Source: Candidatus Woesearchaeota archaeon (GTDB taxonomy: Archaea > Nanobdellota > Nanobdellia > Woesearchaeales > JAUUYB01). From it: 23,331 bases of DNA. A program made the position numbers and the translations under genes. This document shows positions 8,766-16,121 of the stretch, one piece after another. The notes under the pieces were generated by a model. That model saw nothing but the letters and a program-made list of their open reading frames with translations, had not been told where the DNA came from and did not search any database. The DNA lies in contig JAUUYB010000002.1 in NCBI GenBank assembly GCA_030590605.1, positions 1 to 23,331 on the forward strand. The letters run 5' to 3'. How positions within the stretch are numbered: position 1 is the stretch's first letter; every line of letters starts with the position of its first letter.

Positions 8766-8847
8766 GAAAGTACTAACCCCTAGTTGTTATTGATGGATGA
8801 AAGTACTACTGCTTGGTTAAAAAGCGTAACATATTAATAGTAGTACT
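8766..8847. promoter_or_regulatory. Three AGTACT sites upstream of the TrmB-like gene (possible operators)
   Basis: The palindromic hexamer AGTACT occurs at 8769-8774, 8802-8807 and 8842-8847. The first two lie in a longer direct repeat, GAAAGTACTA (8766-8775 and 8799-8808), 33 bases apart, or close to three helical turns. The second and third form a 9-base inverted repeat, AGTACTACT (8802-8810) and AGTAGTACT (8839-8847). A weaker AGTAC is at 8746. They fill the 288-base gap between the lipoprotein and TrmB-like genes, which contains no other gene that I can see. Autoregulation by the adjacent regulator is an inference. Confidence 0.45.
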
Positions 8848-8873
8848 CAGGATTTATCCCATACAAATAACAA

Positions 8874-8882
8874 ATATTTAAA
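8874..8882 (+). promoter_or_regulatory. TATA box and G-rich ribosome binding site of the TrmB-like gene
   Basis: ATATTTAAA is centred about 24 bases before ATG 8902, which would give a leaderless start. However, a GGGGTG ribosome binding site is also present at about 8886-8891, suggesting that a second upstream promoter may be used (for example near the TATTAATA at 8832). Which one is active cannot be decided here. Confidence 0.45.
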
Positions 8883-8901
8883 AAGGGGGGTGTAGGTCAA
8901 C

Positions 8902-9714
8902 ATGATCGTAAAAGAAGAATTTTTAAGCAAATTACGTCGTTATTTCTCGCTTAATCTCTATGAGGTAAAAGTGTGGGCAGCGTTGCTTTCTCGAGGAGTT
9001 TCAACCGCAGGAGAACTGTCTGACATCGCGAATGTTCCGAGGTCTAGAAGTTATGATGTCCTGGAATCACTAGAAAAAAAAGGGTTCGTAATAATGAAAC
9101 TTGGCAAACCGATCAAGTATATTGCAGTCCCTCCTACAGAAGTCATCGAGCGTGTGAAGAAGAACATGAAGAAAGAATCAGACGCGAAGGTCAAGAGGCT
9201 TGATGACCTCAAGAACACCGAGATTCTTAATGAACTGAACACCTTGCACACTCAGGGCGTAGAGCTCGTAGAGCCTGCTGATCTATCTGGATCTCTCAGA
9301 GGGAGGCACAATCTCTATAACCATCTCGAACTGACATTGAAGAACGCAGAGCAAAGCGTCATCATCATGACCACGAGCCAAGGACTCATAAGGAAGATCG
9401 AAGGTCTGAAGCCAGTGCTTGAACAGATTAAGAAAAGAGGTGTGAAGATAAGGATTGCAGCTCCGCTCACGAAAGAGACAAGGGCATCAGTGAAAGATAT
9501 CTCCTCTGTTGCTGAAGTCAGACATACCAATTCCAAGGCCAGATTCACGATAGTAGATGGTAAGGAGATCATCTTCATGGTACTCGATGATGAACAGGTG
9601 CATCCTACCTATGACATCGGGATATGGGTCAACACGCCTTTCTTCGCGAACGCACTTGAAGAGCTGTTCGATCTCGCGTGGAAAAGCCTGAAGCCGACGA
9701 AGGAGACAAAGTAA
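8902..9714 (+). CDS. TrmB-family transcriptional regulator
   Basis: This 270-residue protein begins with a TrmB-type winged helix (about residues 10-80). It includes the helix pattern LNLYEVKVWAALLSRG, then TAGELSDIANVPRSRSYDVL and ESLEKKGFV, the recognition and wing segment. A short charged linker (about 80-105) leads to a C-terminal domain (about 115-265) of the phospholipase-D-like, non-catalytic kind seen in TrmB proteins, with SVIIMTTSQGLI and KARFTIVDGKEIIFMVLDD. No HKD catalytic motif is present. TrmB proteins sense sugars or other metabolites, but the ligand and targets cannot be read here. Repeated AGTACT sites upstream suggest self-control. pheS lies downstream with its own TATA box. 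Confidence 0.85.
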   Translation: MIVKEEFLSKLRRYFSLNLYEVKVWAALLSRGVSTAGELSDIANVPRSRSYDVLESLEKKGFVIMKLGKPIKYIAVPPTEVIERVKKNMKKESDAKVKRLDDLKNTEILNELNTLHTQGVELVEPADLSGSLRGRHNLYNHLELTLKNAEQSVIIMTTSQGLIRKIEGLKPVLEQIKKRGVKIRIAAPLTKETRASVKDISSVAEVRHTNSKARFTIVDGKEIIFMVLDDEQVHPTYDIGIWVNTPFFANALEELFDLAWKSLKPTKETK

Positions 9715-9721
9715 TTTAAAG
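9714..9721 (+). promoter_or_regulatory. TATA box of pheS, overlapping the end of the TrmB-like gene
   Basis: ATTTAAAG begins on the last base of the TrmB-like stop codon and is centred 29 bases before ATG 9747, consistent with a leaderless or nearly leaderless pheS-pheT mRNA. Confidence 0.55.
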
Positions 9722-9746
9722 GTCTCCTCATTTCTTTTTTTTTAAT

Positions 9747-11270
9747 ATGCACGAAAAGAAGATAGCAGAAAGCTTGCATCCTCTAGAGAGAGCTGTGCTT
9801 CCGAATGTGTCTCGAGCGACTCTTGTAACAGACATAGTTAAGAAAACAGATCTCCAAGAGGTAGAGGTTATTCGGGCGTTGCAATGGCTTGAGAATAAAT
9901 CTCTTGTGAGTGTCGAGAAGACCGAAAAAGAGCTGGTACTCCTTGATAAGAATGGGATTTTCTATCTGGAGAACGGTCTTCCTGAAAGGCGTTTTCTTGA
10001 ATCTATCAAAAAAGAAGCTTATTCTATGAAAGAGATCATGGAGATAGCCAGCCTTGAATCTGATGAACTTAATTCGTGTATAGGCCTACTGAAAGGAAAA
10101 GCAGCGGTCCTTCTCGAAAAAGGGAAAGTACGAATAACTGATAATGGCCTGAAGATTCTTGAAAAAGAGATGCTTGAAGAGATATTCTTGAAACGCTTGA
10201 GCCAGGGATTGGATAAACATACCCTAAAAGATGAGAACAAATTCGCTTATGATAACCTCTCAAGACGGAAGGGAGTAATCCAGACAAAAACGATAAAATC
10301 AGTCACAGCATCCATCACAGAGATTGGGAAGAAAGTATCTTCTGTAAAAATAAGCAAGACATTCATCGATTCACTTTCCAGCAGCATGATCAAAGACGGT
10401 TCGTTCCAGGGAAAAGATTTCAGGAGATATGATGTCTCTATTAACGTACCGAAGATAAACGCAGGCAGGAAACATTTCGTCAACCAGGCGGTCAGGTACA
10501 TAAAGCAGATATGGCTGGACCTGGGGTTCAAAGAGATGGAAGGTAACCATGTCCAGACCTCATTCTGGGATCTCGATGCCCTGTTTGTTCCGCAGGATCA
10601 TCCTGCAAGAGATGTTCAGGATACTTTCTACATCAAGGACCCGAAATACGGCAAGCTCCCGAAAGCTTTCGAAAGCAAAGTAAGGGAAGTCCATGAGAAT
10701 GGAGGAGATACAGGAAGCCTTGGATGGGGCTATAAATGGTCTCCGGAGATCGCTAAAGAGAACCTTCTAAGGACGCATACTACAGTGCTTTCTGCTCAGA
10801 CTATTTCCAAGTTGAAGATGGAAGACCTTCCAGCAAAATTTTTCTCTGTCAAGAAAGTCTATAGGAATGAAAGCCTTGGATGGAAATCATTATTCGAATT
10901 CATACAGGTAGAGGGGATCGTGATAGACCCTGACGCCAACTTCAAGCACCTAAAAGGATACCTTAAGAACTTCTTCGCGAAGATGGGATTCCCTGATGTC
11001 AGGCTTCGGCCAGGACATTTTCCATATACTGAACCGAGCGTAGAAGTAGATGTGTTCCACCCAATAAAGAAACAATGGATAGAATTCGGAGGATCTGGGA
11101 TCTTCCGGCCAGAGTTGACGAAACCTCTCTTAGGAACAGAAGTCCCTGTTCTTGCCTGGGGGCTTGGTATGGAAAGGACAATAATGCAATATTATGGGAT
11201 CACGGACATCCGTGACCTCTATAAGAATGACATGAAACAGTTAAGGGAGATACCCTTCTGGATGAGATAA
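9747..11270 (+). CDS. pheS: Phenylalanyl-tRNA synthetase alpha subunit, archaeal type
   Basis: The 507-residue alpha subunit charges tRNA-Phe together with PheT as an alpha2-beta2 enzyme in the cytoplasm. The N-terminal ~200 residues hold the winged-helix DNA-binding-like folds of archaeal/eukaryotic PheS. The class II catalytic core follows: HPARDVQDTFY, the motif 2 region KVYRNESLGWKSLFEFIQVEG, and the motif 3 region GLGMERTIMQYYGITDIRDLY. The start fits the 9714-9721 TATA box. pheT begins two bases after the stop, so the subunits are co-translated. Length and motifs are normal for archaea. Confidence 0.97.
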   Translation: MHEKKIAESLHPLERAVLPNVSRATLVTDIVKKTDLQEVEVIRALQWLENKSLVSVEKTEKELVLLDKNGIFYLENGLPERRFLESIKKEAYSMKEIMEIASLESDELNSCIGLLKGKAAVLLEKGKVRITDNGLKILEKEMLEEIFLKRLSQGLDKHTLKDENKFAYDNLSRRKGVIQTKTIKSVTASITEIGKKVSSVKISKTFIDSLSSSMIKDGSFQGKDFRRYDVSINVPKINAGRKHFVNQAVRYIKQIWLDLGFKEMEGNHVQTSFWDLDALFVPQDHPARDVQDTFYIKDPKYGKLPKAFESKVREVHENGGDTGSLGWGYKWSPEIAKENLLRTHTTVLSAQTISKLKMEDLPAKFFSVKKVYRNESLGWKSLFEFIQVEGIVIDPDANFKHLKGYLKNFFAKMGFPDVRLRPGHFPYTEPSVEVDVFHPIKKQWIEFGGSGIFRPELTKPLLGTEVPVLAWGLGMERTIMQYYGITDIRDLYKNDMKQLREIPFWMR

Positions 11271-11272
11271 GA

Positions 11273-12919
11273 ATGCCGACTATACAGATGAATCATGAAG
11301 TCTTTGAAAAGCTTGTCGGAAAGAAGCTTCCGCTAGAGACACTCAAGGACAGGATATCTATGCTTGGGACTGATCTCGAGAAGATAGAGGATAACGTGAT
11401 CGATGTAGAGGTCTTCCCTAACCGCCCGGATATGCTCTCTGAACAAGGATTTGCAAGAGCGTTATCATCATTTATCGGCGTAAAGACTGGTCTCCGAAAA
11501 TTTCCGATAAAGAAATCTGGAGAGAAAGTCATTATCGAAAAATCAGTCAGCAAAGTGAGACCATACACCGCATGTGCGATAGTCAAGAATCTTAAGTTCA
11601 ATAACGAGAAGATAATCGAGGTTATTCAACTCCAGGAAAAACTTCATATCACTTACGGAAGGAAGAGAAAGAAGGTAGCGATTGGTATCTATCCGTTTGA
11701 GAAGATAACTCCTCCGATCCGGTTCAAGGCATTGAAACCAGAAGACATCAAGTTCAGACCGTTGGAGTTCCCTAAAGAGATAAACGGACGGCAAATCCTG
11801 TCCCAGCATCCGACAGGAAGAGACTATGGTCACCTCCTGGAAGGTATGGATATGTATCCGATTTTCGTTGATTCAAAAGACAACATCCTTTCGATGCCTC
11901 CTATCATAAATTCTCATGAAGTAGGAAAGATCTCTGATGAGACAAAGGATGTCTTTATAGAATGTTCTGGGTTCGATTTCAAGGTCCTCCACATCTGTCT
12001 GAACATAATCGTTACAGCACTTCATGACATGGGAGGAGAGATCCAGTCTATGGAACTTGTTTATCCAGACAAGACTATCGTCACTCCAAATCTGGATCCA
12101 TGGAATATGCCTTTCAAACTTGACTACATCAATAAATGGCTCGGTCTGGACCTGGATGAGAAAAAAGTAAAGGTTCTTCTCGAAAAGATGGGGTATGGGT
12201 ATGAGAAAGGACACGCTCTTGTCCCTGCGTACAGGGCAGATGTACTCCATCCTTTAGATTTAGCAGAAGATATCGCCATCTCTTATGGTTATGAGAATTT
12301 CGATGCTATCATCCCAAATGTTGCGACTATCGGACAGCAGAGTAAGATAGAGGTCTTAAAAGATAGGATTACAGAAAGTCTGGTCGGTCTTGGCCTTATC
12401 GAGACGAGTACATACAATCTGACAAGCAAGACCCAACAAAATGAGAACATGTTGACTCACATCCCGTTGATAGAATTACAAAATTCGATTTCCACAGATT
12501 TCGATGTTCTGAGGAATTGGGTAACACCAAGTATGATTGAAGTTCTTGCGAACAACAAACATCATGAATATCCTCAGGAAGTATTCGGGTTCGGTACTGT
12601 CTTCAAGAAAGACACTAAGCAAGAGACAGGCATACTGGAAAATGAAAGAGTTGGTGTCGCAATCACGAGTGAAGACGTCGATTTCACCCGCGTATTACAA
12701 GTATTTGATTCCATGATGAGATCTCTTGGGGTTGAATACAAGGTAGAAGAGACAGAACATGATTCATTCATCCCTGGACGTGTCGGTAGAGTGATTGTCA
12801 AAGGGAAGAAGATAGCTTATATCGGAGAGATACATCCTGAAGTCATCAGGAACTGGAAACTCGATTATCCTATCGGCGTGTTCGAGTTGAATGTCACAGA
12901 ACTTCTTGAATTTATTTAG
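11273..12919 (+). CDS. pheT: Phenylalanyl-tRNA synthetase beta subunit, archaeal type
   Basis: The 548-residue beta subunit has the short archaeal form, without the N-terminal tRNA-binding EMAP-like domain of bacterial PheT. Visible pieces are the B1-like start, PNRPDMLSEQGFARALS, the B3/4 editing-domain region (about residues 90-270), the B5 region with AYRADVLHPLDLAEDIAISYGY, and a C-terminal catalytic-like domain with FGFGTVFK and AYIGEIHPEVIRNW. It follows pheS with a two-base gap and shares its promoter. The gene converges on rpl14e, 32 bases away. Confidence 0.96.
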   Translation: MPTIQMNHEVFEKLVGKKLPLETLKDRISMLGTDLEKIEDNVIDVEVFPNRPDMLSEQGFARALSSFIGVKTGLRKFPIKKSGEKVIIEKSVSKVRPYTACAIVKNLKFNNEKIIEVIQLQEKLHITYGRKRKKVAIGIYPFEKITPPIRFKALKPEDIKFRPLEFPKEINGRQILSQHPTGRDYGHLLEGMDMYPIFVDSKDNILSMPPIINSHEVGKISDETKDVFIECSGFDFKVLHICLNIIVTALHDMGGEIQSMELVYPDKTIVTPNLDPWNMPFKLDYINKWLGLDLDEKKVKVLLEKMGYGYEKGHALVPAYRADVLHPLDLAEDIAISYGYENFDAIIPNVATIGQQSKIEVLKDRITESLVGLGLIETSTYNLTSKTQQNENMLTHIPLIELQNSISTDFDVLRNWVTPSMIEVLANNKHHEYPQEVFGFGTVFKKDTKQETGILENERVGVAITSEDVDFTRVLQVFDSMMRSLGVEYKVEETEHDSFIPGRVGRVIVKGKKIAYIGEIHPEVIRNWKLDYPIGVFELNVTELLEFI

Positions 12920-12935
12920 ACTCAACAACCCTTTC

Positions 12936-12945
12936 TTAAAAAAAT
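12936..12945 (-). terminator. Oligo-T tract after the L14e gene
   Basis: On the minus strand a seven-T run lies just past the stop codon of the L14e gene (plus strand A run at about 12938-12944), a typical archaeal termination signal. Confidence 0.45.
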
Positions 12946-12951
12946 ATGGAA

Positions 12952-13437
12952 TCAATCGACCAATTTCTTTTGTGTAGTTTTTTCCTCAACTTTCTTAGGA
13001 ACAGATTTCTCCGCCGGTTTATCAACCACAGGAGCGACAGGCTCTTTCTTAGGTTTCTCCACTGGAATTGTTTTCTTCTCAGCAGGTTTCTCAGCCTTTT
13101 TCTCGACTTTTTCGATCAAGCTTTCAGCTTTCTTGACAACCTTCTTATCAGGCTTGACTTCCTTTACTTTCCTTTGCTTTTTAGGACGTTCTCCGGATTT
13201 CTTCGGATTGGTCTTGATGACTTCAAGTTCAAGTGCCTTGCAGACTGCGTCATGGCTCGCTCCCTTCGAAATCTTCACGACTTCCAGGAGCGGTTCAAGG
13301 TGGATGATATTGCACTTCCTTCTCCTTGTGTCGCCATCGATCATGACAAAATTATTATCTAGAATATCTACAATGATACATTTCTTTCCTGCATCTCTTC
13401 CTGCAAGTTTGATGCATACTCGTCCTATTTCAATCAT
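12952..13437 (-). CDS. rpl14e: Ribosomal protein L14e with an unusually long charged C-terminal tail
   Basis: Residues 1 to about 75 match archaeal L14e of the large ribosomal subunit: IEIGRVCIKLAGRDAGKKC, then IVDILDNNFVMIDG, RRKCNIIHLEPL and KGASHDAVCKAL. Family members in archaea are normally about 75-100 residues. This one is 161 because of a tail of about 85 residues made mostly of Lys, Glu, Pro, Ala and Val, with near-repeats such as EKKAEKPAEKK and KPAEKSVPKK. A strong AGGAGGA ribosome binding site (plus-strand TCCTCCT at 13442-13448) supports the ATG at 13437. It is the second gene of an operon with L34e, 55 bases upstream; the cytidylate kinase often found between them in archaea is absent. 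Confidence 0.9.
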   Translation of the reverse strand: MIEIGRVCIKLAGRDAGKKCIIVDILDNNFVMIDGDTRRRKCNIIHLEPLLEVVKISKGASHDAVCKALELEVIKTNPKKSGERPKKQRKVKEVKPDKKVVKKAESLIEKVEKKAEKPAEKKTIPVEKPKKEPVAPVVDKPAEKSVPKKVEEKTTQKKLVD

Positions 13438-13492
13438 TTTTTCCTCCTGTCACACCATAAAATCGGGGTTGTTGCCAGTTGTCCCGGTGAGG

Positions 13493-13759
13493 TTATGCTC
13501 GTGCTTCTAGTTTTATCTTGTTTCTTGTACATTTGGTGCAAAGTACACCGCCGAATGGACGTTCAGGTCGTTTCTGCGTCTTAGGCATGTTCTGCATCTC
13601 TGCTTTCCGCCCCCGAGGAACACCTGGAAGTACTGCTCCGCACATTGTACATTTTGAAGGACTAGGAGCTCCTTTTTCATAGTGAATGGCGGTATTCCCG
13701 CCGGGAGTCTTCCTCTGCACTCTCCTATATGTCCGTGATTTTAATTTTCCTAAGCTCAT
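13493..13759 (-). CDS. rpl34e: Ribosomal protein L34e
   Basis: This 88-residue protein of the large subunit starts SLGKLKSRTYRRVQRKTPGG, the typical L34e N terminus with its TPGG motif. It carries a zinc ribbon with C37-x2-C40 and C74-x2-C77, and ends in a basic tail. The length is normal for archaea. The TATA box at 13783-13790 lies about 27 bases before ATG 13759, so the mRNA is probably leaderless, while the downstream L14e gene uses a Shine-Dalgarno site. This is the usual pattern for first and internal genes of archaeal operons. Confidence 0.95.
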   Translation of the reverse strand: MSLGKLKSRTYRRVQRKTPGGNTAIHYEKGAPSPSKCTMCGAVLPGVPRGRKAEMQNMPKTQKRPERPFGGVLCTKCTRNKIKLEARA

Positions 13760-13782
13760 GCTTTCCTGAAAACCTTACTCTA

Positions 13783-13790
13783 TTTATAAA
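13783..13790 (-). promoter_or_regulatory. TATA box of the L34e-L14e operon
   Basis: TTTATAAA on the minus strand, centred about 27 bases before the L34e ATG, fits leaderless transcription. Confidence 0.65.
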
Positions 13791-13860
13791 GCTTACTGAT
13801 ACTCTACCTGACCATCAGATCTTAATAACAATTCTGAATCATCGATGTAAGGGCACAATC

Positions 13861-13868
13861 TTTAAATA
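13861..13868 (+). promoter_or_regulatory. TATA box of the Nudix gene
   Basis: TTTAAATA is followed 33 bases later by AAGGAGG (13901-13907). Transcription from about 13891 would give a short leader that includes this ribosome binding site. Confidence 0.55.
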
Positions 13869-13915
13869 TGATGGCCGAACCGCAAATATGAGAATCCTTA
13901 AAGGAGGAAATGCTA

Positions 13916-14338
13916 ATGGAAGAAAAGAAAGGTGTTTCAGCAATAGTATACGATGACAACGGAGAACTGTATTTCCTTATATTTCACCGTGTAAAAGATT
14001 GGGAAGGGTGGGAATTCCCTAAAGGGGGGATGGAAGATGGAGAGGCCCCTGAACAGGCGATAATAAGAGAGATCCAGGAAGAGACCGGACTCTCAAGATT
14101 CAAGCTCGTTGATAAACTCGATATCATTAGGGAATTTACGAATGGGACAAAAAAACATACCTTCGACATCTATCTTGTCGAGGCTAGTATGAACATCCCT
14201 GTGACTCTTCAAAAGGATAATCCTGAACATGATACCTATCTCTGGGCGACTGCTGATAGGGTAAGAGAGAAACTGACCTGGGGCGAGGAGAAAGAAGTCT
14301 TCGAAAAAGCCATTGAATATCTCAAGAACAAATCTTAG
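13916..14338 (+). CDS. Nudix hydrolase
   Basis: This 140-residue protein carries a complete Nudix box (G-x5-E-x7-REUxEExGU): GGMEDGE, then APEQAII and REIQEETGL, which binds the Mg2+ ions for cleaving nucleoside-diphosphate-linked compounds. The short length, the FPKGG motif before the box and the compact sheet-forming N terminus (GVSAIVYDDNGELYFLIFHR) resemble Ap4A hydrolase/MutT-like housecleaning enzymes. The substrate cannot be read from sequence alone. I chose ATG 13916 and not the in-frame ATG at 13910, because AAGGAGG ends at 13907, leaving eight bases to 13916 but only two to 13910. PAN follows with its own promoter. Confidence 0.9.
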   Translation: MEEKKGVSAIVYDDNGELYFLIFHRVKDWEGWEFPKGGMEDGEAPEQAIIREIQEETGLSRFKLVDKLDIIREFTNGTKKHTFDIYLVEASMNIPVTLQKDNPEHDTYLWATADRVREKLTWGEEKEVFEKAIEYLKNKS

Positions 14339-14351
14339 AACAAGCAACAAG

Positions 14352-14360
14352 TTTTATAAA
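14352..14360 (+). promoter_or_regulatory. TATA box of the PAN gene
   Basis: TTTTATAAA is centred 27 bases before ATG 14383, giving a leaderless mRNA and supporting the start codon. Confidence 0.65.
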
Positions 14361-14382
14361 TCAATGACTATTTATCTAGACA

Positions 14383-15525
14383 ATGGAAAACAAACCTCAA
14401 GACAAGATCGACAACATCATGTATAGCTATGCCACTGACGTCTCCCATCTCGAGGATGAAAACCGTATTCTAAAAGAGACTCTCACCCATATGAAAGAAG
14501 AGCTTACCAGGATGAAGAGCAATCCGCTTATGGTATGTGATGTAAAAGAGATCATGGGAAAGAACGCAATCATAAGGATTCCAAATGGAAACTCGTTCTA
14601 TGTCGACCTCTCACAGGACCTGAGCGACTTGACACCTGGAGACACAGTCCTTTGTGAACAGAAAAATCTCACTATCATCAAGAAGATTCCCCGAACCAAG
14701 AGGTTCGACGTGGAAAAATTCGTCATACTCGATTCACCGAATGTCAAATGGACTGAGATCGGGGGGATCAAGGACCAGATTGAAGAGATCAAGGAAGTGA
14801 TTGAACTCCCTCTAAAAAATCCGGGCATTTTCAAGAAGATTGGCATCGAACCGCCAAAAGGCGTCCTGCTCTATGGTCCTCCAGGTACAGGAAAGACCCT
14901 TCTTGCAAAAGCGGTCGCAGCAAGCACGAAATCTACCTTCATCGAGATCGTAGGTTCAGAACTTGTCCAAAAATTCATCGGAGAAGGTGCAAAACTAGTG
15001 AAAGAGATTTTCCAGCTAGCACGTGAAAAAGCTCCATCCATCATATTCATAGACGAGATCGATGCACTTGCTGCAACCCGTATGGATGTAGGCACTTCAG
15101 GAGAAAGAGAAGTACAACGGACTTTTATGCAGCTCCTCGCTGAAATCGATGGGTTCAAGCCGCTTGGAAATGTCAAGATCATCGGCTGCACAAACAGGAA
15201 AGACATTCTCGATCCGGCAGTCATCCGGCCTGGAAGACTCGACAGGATGATTAAGGTCCCTATCCCTGATGAAGACGGTGTGCGCGAAATATTCAAGATC
15301 TATTCTAAACGTATGAGCCTTGATAAAAAAATCAATATCAACAGGATAATCAAGGGTATGGATGGGTTTGCAGGCGCTGAGATAAAAGCTGTCTGCACCG
15401 AGGCAGGCTACTTCGCTATCAGGAGCAACAGAGGGACGATTGCAGAAAAGGACCTCATCAAGGCTATTGCGAAAGTCCGCCTAGAAGATGATGATGAAGA
15501 CATACCTAAACACATGTTCGGGTAG
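14383..15525 (+). CDS. pan: Proteasome-activating nucleotidase (PAN), AAA ATPase
   Basis: PAN forms a hexameric ring that unfolds proteins and feeds them to the 20S proteasome. The 380-residue protein has an N-terminal coiled coil (about residues 18-48) and an OB-fold domain (about 50-110). The AAA module follows: Walker A GPPGTGKT (165-172), Walker B FIDEID with D224 and E225, sensor region GCTNRKDILDPA, arginine fingers in RPGRLDR, and a C-terminal helical domain with GFAGAEIKAVCTEAG. Known PANs end in a hydrophobic-Tyr-X motif that opens the proteasome gate. This one ends Met-Phe-Gly, a possible Phe variant. Length is slightly shorter than typical (about 400). Co-located proteasome subunits are not in the window. 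Confidence 0.93.
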   Translation: MENKPQDKIDNIMYSYATDVSHLEDENRILKETLTHMKEELTRMKSNPLMVCDVKEIMGKNAIIRIPNGNSFYVDLSQDLSDLTPGDTVLCEQKNLTIIKKIPRTKRFDVEKFVILDSPNVKWTEIGGIKDQIEEIKEVIELPLKNPGIFKKIGIEPPKGVLLYGPPGTGKTLLAKAVAASTKSTFIEIVGSELVQKFIGEGAKLVKEIFQLAREKAPSIIFIDEIDALAATRMDVGTSGEREVQRTFMQLLAEIDGFKPLGNVKIIGCTNRKDILDPAVIRPGRLDRMIKVPIPDEDGVREIFKIYSKRMSLDKKININRIIKGMDGFAGAEIKAVCTEAGYFAIRSNRGTIAEKDLIKAIAKVRLEDDDEDIPKHMFG

Positions 15526-15533
15526 ATTCTTGC

Positions 15534-15539
15534 TTTTTT
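15534..15539 (+). terminator. Short oligo-T tract after the PAN gene
   Basis: A six-T run nine bases after the PAN stop codon is a weak archaeal-type termination signal, just before structured repeat copy 1. Confidence 0.4.
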
Positions 15540-15566
15540 CAATTAATTATTCAGACTTCAACAAAT

Positions 15567-15691
15567 AGCGTAAGCTTTCCCTCTCCTTGCGCAGGTCGGG
15601 CCGAGGGTTGGCTCCTCCGGAGTGGCCCGTAGGACATTTGCAAAGCAAATGGCCGTCTGCCGCCGTCGGGGGAGGGAATGCTGAAGCGTAA
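15567..15691 (+). repeat. 125-base structured repeat element, copy 1
   Basis: This element aligns without gaps with 18791-18915. By hand count about 102 of the first 123 positions are identical. It is bounded by AGCGTAA at both ends (15567-15573 and 15685-15691). Folded, it has a long outer stem (15573-15588 with 15667-15682), an inner stem GCAGGT/GTCTGC (15591-15596 with 15655-15660), a GC-rich arm CGGGCC/GGCCCG (15597-15602 with 15624-15629) and a perfect hairpin CATTTGC/GCAAATG with a three-base loop (15635-15651). It lies between two convergent genes, 42 bases after the PAN stop. It contains no ORF. An RNA gene, a 3' UTR structure or a non-autonomous mobile element are all possible; the strand is arbitrary. 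Confidence 0.8.
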
Positions 15692-15736
15692 CACTACAAC
15701 AATTTCTTAGTCAAATAAACAACCCATCAAGAAATA

Positions 15737-15815
15737 ATTGCGCGCTCAGAAGTTACTTCCGTTAATCATCAGGCCGAAGCCTTCATCGGGTGTTCACTTA
15801 ATCATCGCACGCAAT
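15737..15815 (-). ncRNA. Candidate box C/D guide sRNA
   Basis: Read on the minus strand, a terminal stem ATTGCG-T-GC / GC-G-CGCAAT (15807-15815 with 15737-15745) encloses a box C-like GCGATGA (15802-15808, one mismatch to RTGATGA), a D'-like CCGA (15786-15789), a perfect C' core TGATGA (15766-15771) and a perfect box D CTGA (15746-15749) directly against the stem. Spacers of 12 and 16 bases before D' and D could be guides. The D'-C' spacer folds on a TTCG loop (AGGC-TTCG-GCCT), and its 13 bases are longer than usual. A minus-strand TATA box (15834-15844) lies the right distance upstream of the 5' end. No rRNA or tRNA target was identified. Confidence 0.45.
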
Positions 15816-15833
15816 ACTAAGAAACCGCAACAG

Positions 15834-15844
15834 TATTTATAATA
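15834..15844 (-). promoter_or_regulatory. TATA box for the candidate C/D sRNA
   Basis: TATTATAAATA on the minus strand is centred at 15839, about 24-27 bases before the 5' end of the sRNA-like fold. The box is nearly palindromic, so direction is inferred from what follows it. Confidence 0.4.
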
Positions 15845-15848
15845 CTAA

Positions 15849-16121
15849 CTAAAGACCGAAGCTCTCCATAAAATCTAGCACTGTAGAATACTTATCAAGA
15901 TACTGGAATCCTTGCTCAGTAAGAGAGTAGAATGTGTTCTTCCCTTCATTTATCTCGTCTATGAAACTCTTATCGATGAGGTAAGTCAGATATTCCTTCA
16001 TCATCTTATGCGAAAGGTTGGATTTATAGAGGAGATGAGTAGGTTTGACCTTATTCTTGTTACGCATGATCACGGTCAGGATGTCATGTATGATTTCGAG
16101 TCTTTCGCGCTTTTGTTTCAT
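15849..16121 (-). CDS. Small winged-helix DNA-binding protein
   Basis: This 90-residue protein resembles the archaeal winged-helix family of Pfam type HTH_45: RLEIIHDILTVIMRN, then KVKPTHLLYKSNLSHKMMKEYLTYLID, and the wing FIDEINEGKNTFYSLTEQG. There is no other domain, so it is likely a local DNA-binding regulator. Its start at 16121 lies 38 bases inside the preceding membrane-protein gene, so the two are translationally coupled and probably work together. The C terminus (VLDFMESFGL) is short. Target unknown. Confidence 0.8.
   Translation of the reverse strand: MKQKRERLEIIHDILTVIMRNKNKVKPTHLLYKSNLSHKMMKEYLTYLIDKSFIDEINEGKNTFYSLTEQGFQYLDKYSTVLDFMESFGL

Noticed and set aside
12946..13362. 138-residue plus-strand ORF rich in Phe, Leu and Arg
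   Set aside because: It is the antisense shadow of the Lys/Glu-rich L14e tail. Promoter and ribosome binding site support the minus strand.
13438..13492. Possible remnant of cmk between L34e and L14e
   Set aside because: The 55-base gap contains only a ribosome binding site and no cytidylate kinase motif, so there is no sign of a remnant.
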